A model generated the notes under the pieces. That model was not told the origin of the DNA. It saw nothing but the letters and a program-made list of their open reading frames with translations, and searched no databases. A DNA stretch of 64,000 nucleotides, from NCBI RefSeq assembly GCF_001654865.1, contig NZ_LXEO01000070.1, forward strand, positions 1-64,000, in the 5' to 3' direction. Position 1 is the first letter of the stretch. Every line of letters starts with the position of its first letter. A program made the translations under genes and the position numbers. Shown one piece after another: positions 59,254 through 64,000 of the stretch. This DNA comes from Buttiauxella noackiae ATCC 51607. Its GTDB lineage: Bacteria > Pseudomonadota > Gammaproteobacteria > Enterobacterales > Enterobacteriaceae.

Positions 59254-59410
59254 TAACACCTATCCTGTTTTGATGTTCTCTCTGACAGGATCCGAAAAAA
59301 GGTAAACCCAGAGGTTATTCAGGTATAAAACAATGGTTGCAACTGCAAAAGAGAACCTGCTGGGCAGGTTCCCTGGGGATTGTTGATAAAATGGCTGTGC
59401 TGGAAAAGAA

Positions 59411-61621
59411 TCAGAATGATTTGCTGAACGCGATAGCTTTATTGATTTCATCAGTCTGGTCAGGAAACTGCCCTTCAGCTTCAATACGGCTTAGCCTTTC
59501 CCGTAGCTCCTTCTCTCCCCCGAACAGATGAGCGATTTCCGTTATTTTCAGGGATAGATAGTGTCCGGACGCGCTGGAGATGCCGTGAGAGCGCAGACTC
59601 AGCAATAACGTCAGAAATGCCTCGTCAGAGGTATCGTGTTGTGAAATCCAGGCAATCAGTGTTTCCTGGCCTGCAATATCCTGCCAGGCCCAGACAAATC
59701 CTCCCAGCTCACCTCCCTGCAGAAGCTGCAATTTCAGCTCACCACTATTCAGACGCTCACAAAAGTTGCTGCGAACGAGGTTCAACTCTTCATCTGTCAG
59801 CAAGCGTTCATGCTCTGATGCTGCCCGGTTACCGGCCAGCCCATTCTGCCACAGCAACTCACGGATATAGTTTGCAATCCAGCCCCATGACGCCCCCTTC
59901 ATCGTCAGCGAAAAGAGTGTTTTCAGTGCTTTTGCACGGTCATCGTCAAGCATCCTTTTCAGAAGTCGATTAGCAACGCTGTTAACATCAAGATCATACC
60001 GGGAAAACCAGCGATTCCTCTGTTGATAACGCGCTGTAATCTCATCACCTGCACTGAAGAAGAATGCCAGCAGACCAGCGCATTCAGACGCAGTATGTTT
60101 GTTTATCATTGGCCATGTCAGCTGGCTCAGAATATGCTCAAACCAGGTGCGGGAGGACACGCCATTACTGTTTATCTTACCCAGTAGCTCCTCCGTCAGG
60201 GCTTGGCCGGATGGTTCGTTGCCTGCCATACGGAACAGCTCATCAAAATAAGCCGGCGGGAGAATGTTCTGCGGGGATGAAAAGGCAAAGTAGTAACGCC
60301 AGTAAGCTGTGCTTCCGAGACGGCGGTTTGCTGTCATCATCGCTTTCTCGTCATCAGAGGTCTGACCGAATAACGTCAGCTTATCAAGCTTGTATCCTGA
60401 AATACCTGGCAGCCAGTGGCGCAGGGAGATTACAGATTTAGCCTCTGAGGATCGAAACCGTGACAGACATTCGCGTAGTGTTTGTGCCAGATCTTTTTGT
60501 TCCTCTTCACTGACACTTCCGTCCCCGGATTCCATGATGGCACGCTCTGTCAGGTATTCTTCTGACCAGTCATATAGCCCGGGATTGGTTGTGCGCATCA
60601 GCTGGAGAAAGCATAGGTCCGGAAAATAAACATAATCACGAATCCCGTTATACCGAAAAATAAGCCCGTTCAATGTCAGCTGCACCTCGCGGGGGGTCTG
60701 CAGGCTGGCACCGTAAAGATCCACTACCATGCTCAGGTCATTAATAAGCTCTTCATTCGGCTCGATATGATTAACCGACTCATATAACCTGATGGCACCA
60801 GACAGGAATTCACGCCGCAAATCAAAGCTTTCTGGCCGTGGCAGGCTGAATGCCAATGGAATTATCTTCTGTAGGTAAAGCAGCCCATCCTTGACCGCGA
60901 GACCGTTCTGTACAGCATGGGCCAGTACATCCCTGTCGTAACACATCACATAGCGGAAGCGTGAAAAGTCTGCCACAGAACGAACCATTCGCAGTACTTC
61001 AACTGCCTGAGCAGGCTCAAGTCGGTCCAGATCATCAATGATGACAACAAAGTTAATCCCCATCTCAGAAATTTTCTGCTCAATATCCTGTCGCAATTCA
61101 GCTGTCGTCTTACCATGAAGGGTCAAGTCTGTTTCCGCAAAGGCTTTCATTCCTTTCGCCACAATCCCCACACCCGGAATGAATTCGCCCGCTAAATCAG
61201 TAAGCGGAGCCAGCCTACGTGAGGTCTGCTGCGCATAATTCAGGACGTTTTGTACCAGCGGTGAAACTTTACTGGCCATGGCCTGGGGGGAGGTATCGAG
61301 TTCTGCCAAACGCGCCGCAACCGTCAGAAGTAATGATGTGACAGGACTTTCATCAGGTGATGTCAGCCAGGGAGAAAATGGTAACACCACCGTTTCAGCT
61401 GGCATCTGCGTTTTTAGCTGACCAACAAGGAGATTCAGAAGGCTGGTTTTTCCTGACCCCCACCGGCCCTCAATACCGATCACTGTGCTGATATTCTCGT
61501 CCAGCGCGCAGATACTGCGAGCCAGGCCTTCAGAAATCGCCGTAAAGCCGTAACGATCATCTTCAGGCATCATCACAGGACCTTCAAATCCGGCACGTGA
61601 AATTTGTGTTCCTGTTACCAT
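59411..61621 (-). CDS. pifA: PifA-like KAP-family NTPase (phage exclusion)
   Basis: The 736-aa protein has a KAP P-loop domain: Walker A 'GRWGSGKTSLLNLL' (about residues 51-64) and Walker B 'FVVIIDDLDRLEPAQ' (about 188-202), with an insert 'FIPGVGIVAKGMKAFAE' between them, and a long helical C-terminal part. F PifA is a KAP protein of this size that aborts T7 infection by upsetting the membrane. The gene lies one base after pifC on the same strand, the F order. It looks intact. Confidence 0.85.
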   Translation of the reverse strand: MVTGTQISRAGFEGPVMMPEDDRYGFTAISEGLARSICALDENISTVIGIEGRWGSGKTSLLNLLVGQLKTQMPAETVVLPFSPWLTSPDESPVTSLLLTVAARLAELDTSPQAMASKVSPLVQNVLNYAQQTSRRLAPLTDLAGEFIPGVGIVAKGMKAFAETDLTLHGKTTAELRQDIEQKISEMGINFVVIIDDLDRLEPAQAVEVLRMVRSVADFSRFRYVMCYDRDVLAHAVQNGLAVKDGLLYLQKIIPLAFSLPRPESFDLRREFLSGAIRLYESVNHIEPNEELINDLSMVVDLYGASLQTPREVQLTLNGLIFRYNGIRDYVYFPDLCFLQLMRTTNPGLYDWSEEYLTERAIMESGDGSVSEEEQKDLAQTLRECLSRFRSSEAKSVISLRHWLPGISGYKLDKLTLFGQTSDDEKAMMTANRRLGSTAYWRYYFAFSSPQNILPPAYFDELFRMAGNEPSGQALTEELLGKINSNGVSSRTWFEHILSQLTWPMINKHTASECAGLLAFFFSAGDEITARYQQRNRWFSRYDLDVNSVANRLLKRMLDDDRAKALKTLFSLTMKGASWGWIANYIRELLWQNGLAGNRAASEHERLLTDEELNLVRSNFCERLNSGELKLQLLQGGELGGFVWAWQDIAGQETLIAWISQHDTSDEAFLTLLLSLRSHGISSASGHYLSLKITEIAHLFGGEKELRERLSRIEAEGQFPDQTDEINKAIAFSKSF

Positions 61622-62710
61622 TTATAGATCTCCGTACAGACAACGCAGCCCGGTGAGAGCGTCCGCCAGTTTGCCTGTACAGGCTGCACCGGTCAGCTGT
61701 CGGATCAGCTCATCAAACGCCTCCGCTGGCAGGAAAATCCGCAGTCCGTCAATGCCAAAAAAGCCATCCGCCGTCACGTGTCCTGGCGGAGAAAACATCA
61801 CGTGTCTGCCCTGATGGCCATGCTTCAGGGCTTCAGGCCATTGGCTATACAGAGTAAACAGCCCCAGCAGTTCGGAGAAATGGGTCCAGCTGCAGGGCAA
61901 CACAAATTCCTTGCCGGTGATGATCAGGTGCAGTCGCGGAGTCTGATACCAGGCGTCGGGACGCTGACCAGCCGGCTGGCCGTATACCTGGATATCGAGG
62001 CGCAGCGTACCGGCCAGGATGGTTTCCGTCACTGCCGGGATAAGCGGGCGCAGCTCCTGGGCCAGCGCTTCCGATTTGCTGTCAGACCAGTCAAGCCCGT
62101 ACAGCATCAGCGGGAAAATCTGCTGCAGACGAGGCAGGGTGAAAATCTCATTCAGTACTGCATCCGGGAACTCGGCCAGCTCAAAACAGCCACTCTCCAG
62201 CGGACGCAACAGTTGCTCTGCATACATCGGGTCAACGACCGGTCGCAGAGTGGTGATGAAATGGTCAAATTCGTCAACCCAGTTTTCTCCCGCGATTTTG
62301 TAAATCCCCTTAAGATAATGTTCATCCCTGATCCTGTTATGCTCGACCTGCCATGCCAGCAACTCGCGGATGATTTGCAGCAGCATTCCGAGGGCAGGTT
62401 GTGTGACAAGCCGGTTATGGCTGTGCATGTACCCCTGTCTGGCGTGGGACAGCACGAAACGCAGTTCATCACGTGAAAGCGATGGCAGGCCAAACGTCTG
62501 GCCCAGAATGACCTGACGATAAAGCTGGCGGACGGTCGCCTCCGGATCGGCGATCAGCTGAAAATAACCGTCGCCGGTGGCGGCGGTCTGCAGACCGTCA
62601 TCGAGGAAGCGTTCGGCCAGGGCGTTGACCGAGGTATTTTCGCGACCGGCACGTACTTTCAGTGCCTCGATCAGTTTCTTGTGAAAGCGCAGGGTCAGCT
62701 GACTCAGCAT
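61622..62710 (-). CDS. pifC: PifC transcriptional repressor
   Basis: The 362-aa protein has a ribbon-helix-helix N-terminus: 'LTLRFHKKLIEALKVRAGRE' and 'TSVNALAERFLDDGL', and a large C-terminal domain ending 'DALTGLRCLYGDL'. F PifC is a repressor of this length that binds pifO and controls pifCA; in F it also influences replication. From memory the N- and C-terminal ends agree closely. An operator-like palindrome lies 21 bp upstream at 62731-62749. It is the first gene of the pif operon. Confidence 0.88.
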   Translation of the reverse strand: MLSQLTLRFHKKLIEALKVRAGRENTSVNALAERFLDDGLQTAATGDGYFQLIADPEATVRQLYRQVILGQTFGLPSLSRDELRFVLSHARQGYMHSHNRLVTQPALGMLLQIIRELLAWQVEHNRIRDEHYLKGIYKIAGENWVDEFDHFITTLRPVVDPMYAEQLLRPLESGCFELAEFPDAVLNEIFTLPRLQQIFPLMLYGLDWSDSKSEALAQELRPLIPAVTETILAGTLRLDIQVYGQPAGQRPDAWYQTPRLHLIITGKEFVLPCSWTHFSELLGLFTLYSQWPEALKHGHQGRHVMFSPPGHVTADGFFGIDGLRIFLPAEAFDELIRQLTGAACTGKLADALTGLRCLYGDL

Positions 62711-62730
62711 TTGGGCTCCTGTCAGGATGG

Positions 62731-62749
62731 CTGTATTCTCTGAATACAG
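62731..62749. promoter_or_regulatory. pifO-like operator
   Basis: CTGTATTC and GAATACAG form a perfect 8-bp inverted repeat with a TCT centre, 21 bp before the pifC start. A symmetric site of this size at the pifC promoter fits the PifC autorepression operator. Confidence 0.65.
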
Positions 62750-63297
62750 TTTCAGTGAATGAATTAATCAGATATGAAGTAAATCATTTAATTATAGAGT
62801 GGTCAATTTAATGACATCATTTCACTTTAGTGGATGCAATTCTTAAGTAGTCACTCCTTTTCACCGGAGATCCGAAAACCCTGAGTTGCGGATCTTTCTT
62901 CACCGCCCGCTCATTCGCCAGCCTCAGAACACAACATCCGGTATTTCACATCGCAGATAACTGACATATTTTGGGTTTTTAACCGTCACAGACTGCGGCA
63001 GGTAAGAGGCAGAAAAGGGCGCTTCGTGTGAAGAACGCTCATGGTATACTTCCGGAAACTGTTGAATACGGGATAAACCGGATCAACTGAAAACCGCACA
63101 ACGGTAATTTACCGGCGTGGTTATATGGCTGGTTACTGTCGTCAGAGTGATTATCTTTCAGGGTATTGTTAAGCAGGATGACTTTATCATCGAGTGAATA
63201 ATAGCCTCATAACAGTATGCTGGTATTGAAGCGAATTTTTATGCCACAATCGTATATACCTTTATTCATACTATAAGTATGTACTGGAGTGTGCAGA
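62750..63297. other. intergenic region between pifC and ccdA
   Basis: About 550 bp without a supported gene. It contains short hairpins (GATCCG...CGGATC near 62870-62900) and ends in the ccd control region. In F the stretch between pif and ccd holds the ori-1/RepFIA replicon; no repE or iterons are visible here, so that replicon is missing. Confidence 0.5.
63250..63297 (+). promoter_or_regulatory. ccd operator/promoter region
   Basis: CGTATATACC, TTTATTCATACTATAAGTATG and ACTGGAG follow one another before ccdA. Palindromic ATACTATAAGTAT and repeated GTATA motifs resemble the CcdA-CcdB binding sites of F, where both proteins repress the operon cooperatively. Confidence 0.55.
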
Positions 63298-63516
63298 ATG
63301 AAGCAACGCATAACGGTGACGATAGACCGTGAAAATTATCAGCTGCTGAAAGAAGCCGGTGTGAATATTTCCGGTCTGGTCAATATGGCCATGCAGAATG
63401 AAACCCGGCGACTTAAAACAGAACGCTGGCAGGCAGAAAATCGTGAAGGGATGGCCGAGGTCGCCCGGTTCACTGAACAGCACGGCTCTTTTGCTGACGA
63501 AAACAGGAGCGGGTGA
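63298..63516 (+). CDS. ccdA: CcdA antitoxin
   Basis: The 72-aa protein has exactly the F CcdA length: an RHH DNA-binding N-terminus '[20 protein letters not shown]' and a flexible C-terminal half that wraps CcdB, '[20 protein letters not shown]' then '[14 protein letters not shown]'. CcdA neutralises CcdB and both repress the operon. ATG 63298 has TGGAG upstream. One base separates it from ccdB (GTGAGATG). Confidence 0.95.
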   Translation: MKQRITVTIDRENYQLLKEAGVNISGLVNMAMQNETRRLKTERWQAENREGMAEVARFTEQHGSFADENRSG

Positions 63517-63517
63517 G

Positions 63518-63823
63518 ATGCAGTTCCGGGTTTACCGCTATAAGCGGGAAAGTGGGTATCGGCTGTTCGTGGATGTGCAGAGCGATATGATCGACACGCC
63601 GGGCCGGCGAATGGTGATCCCGCTGGTGAGTACCCGTCTGCTGTCAGATAAGGTGCCCCTCGGCCTTTATCCGATCGTATGCTCTGGTGAAGAGCGATAT
63701 CGGGTGATGACTACCGAAATGGCCGGTGTTTCCACCACGGTCATCGGCGAAGAAATTGCAGATGTGAGTGCGTCGGGGAATGACATCCAGTATGCCATTA
63801 ACCTGATGTTCCGGGGGGTCTGA
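63518..63823 (+). CDS. ccdB: CcdB toxin with altered C-terminus (probably weak or inactive)
   Basis: The 101-aa protein aligns along its length with F CcdB ('[20 protein letters not shown]', '[19 protein letters not shown]', 'ISAINLMF'-like 'YAINLMF'). CcdB poisons DNA gyrase through its last three residues, Trp99-Gly100-Ile101 in F. Here they are Arg99-Gly100-Val101: the codon at 63812-63814 is CGG where TGG is expected. In F, changes at these residues remove killing but leave autoregulation. So the protein may be a regulator only. Start at 63518 is the canonical one. Confidence 0.93.
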   Translation: MQFRVYRYKRESGYRLFVDVQSDMIDTPGRRMVIPLVSTRLLSDKVPLGLYPIVCSGEERYRVMTTEMAGVSTTVIGEEIADVSASGNDIQYAINLMFRGV

Positions 63824-64000
63824 GTCATTACAGACAGGGCCCCCCGAATATGTCGGGAGTGCTCTGTGAATATAAGGGCGAAATTATGTCTCCGTGAAAG
63901 CGGCGCGCTTCTCTCTGCAACCGGAAGCTTTAACGCATTGTTCTGCTCCGGAATTTTATGCAGGGGAGGGTGATCTCCTGCCAGGTTTTATCCGGGATAA
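63824..64000. other. right edge, no gene identified
   Basis: After ccdB, CAGGGCCCCCCGAATATG and GTGAATATAAGGGCG occur without an open frame long enough to call. In F the resolvase gene resD follows ccdB, but its start cannot be recognised in the 177 bp left. Confidence 0.4.

Noticed and set aside
59260-59484. 74-aa leftward frame and 64-aa rightward frame at the pifA end
   Set aside because: Both overlap the pifA 3' end in other frames and have no ribosome site or recognisable sequence.
1-64000. Antibiotic-resistance or heavy-metal genes
   Set aside because: No beta-lactamase, aminoglycoside-modifying, efflux or mer/sil/ars genes could be recognised in any frame.
1-64000. tRNA or rRNA genes
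   Set aside because: No cloverleaf with a CCA-type end or rRNA core sequence was seen.

Overview
The window is most simply read as about 64 kb of a large conjugative plasmid from the Enterobacterales. It has an IncI-type (MPF-I, Dot/Icm-related) conjugation system with its thin type IV pilus, a NikA/NikB relaxosome, an IncFII/IncL-like RepA replicon under antisense-RNA control, and several F-plasmid maintenance genes (hok, pifC-pifA, ccdA-ccdB). The whole is a mosaic: the transfer genes look IncI-like, while the leading-region and maintenance genes look F-like.

Layout. 1-1136: the right part of an IS150-like IS3-family element, which has cut into a hok/sok locus (1137-1380). 1380-6640: the leading region, six rightward genes (a KlcA/ArdB-like antirestriction protein, four unknowns, a DUF932 protein) plus one leftward Xre-type regulator. 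Three of the rightward genes follow long inverted repeats of about 165 bp that look like F Frpo / ColIb ssi single-strand promoters. 6697-9578: a small oriT-side protein, the oriT region, nikA and nikB. 10116-46130: an almost unbroken leftward block, in transcription order pilL-pilM-pilN-pilO-pilP-pilQ-pilR-pilS-pilT-pilU-pilV, traH-traI-traJ-traK, a Toprim primase, traL-traM-traN-traO-traP-traQ-traR-(traS position)-traT-traU-traW-traX-traY, an excA-position gene, trbA-trbB-trbC and nuc. Upstream of it is an actX/traB-type NusG/RfaH paralogue, separated from the pil operon by an intrinsic terminator. 46849-49400: the replicon, with antisense RNA, leader peptide, repA and origin.

49400-64000 is accessory DNA. 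It holds decayed ColE1-type mobilization DNA, an IS66 relic, a plasmid-borne HscC/DjlC-like Hsp70/J-domain pair flanked by two paralogous lipoproteins of unknown function, two copies of an unrecognised inverted-repeat element, an unknown 332-aa protein, vapBC, the pifC-pifA phage-exclusion operon and ccdAB.

How it fits together. oriT lies between the 112-aa gene and nikA. If the leading region is to the left of oriT, the transferred strand is the minus strand, which is the template for the plus-strand leading genes. Frpo-like hairpins on that strand would let antirestriction and other establishment genes be transcribed before second-strand synthesis. The transfer block builds the Dot/Icm-like channel and a conjugation-assisting thin pilus. 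Vegetative copy number is set by an antisense RNA of about 90 nt acting on the repA leader. Points of most interest: the three single-strand-promoter-like repeats, the AT-rich excA/traY exclusion cassette, a single fossil shufflon site in pilV, the terminator behind actX, the lipoprotein/Hsp70 island with its paired repeats, and a CcdB whose C-terminal tryptophan is arginine. All names come from sequence recognition and gene order without database searches.
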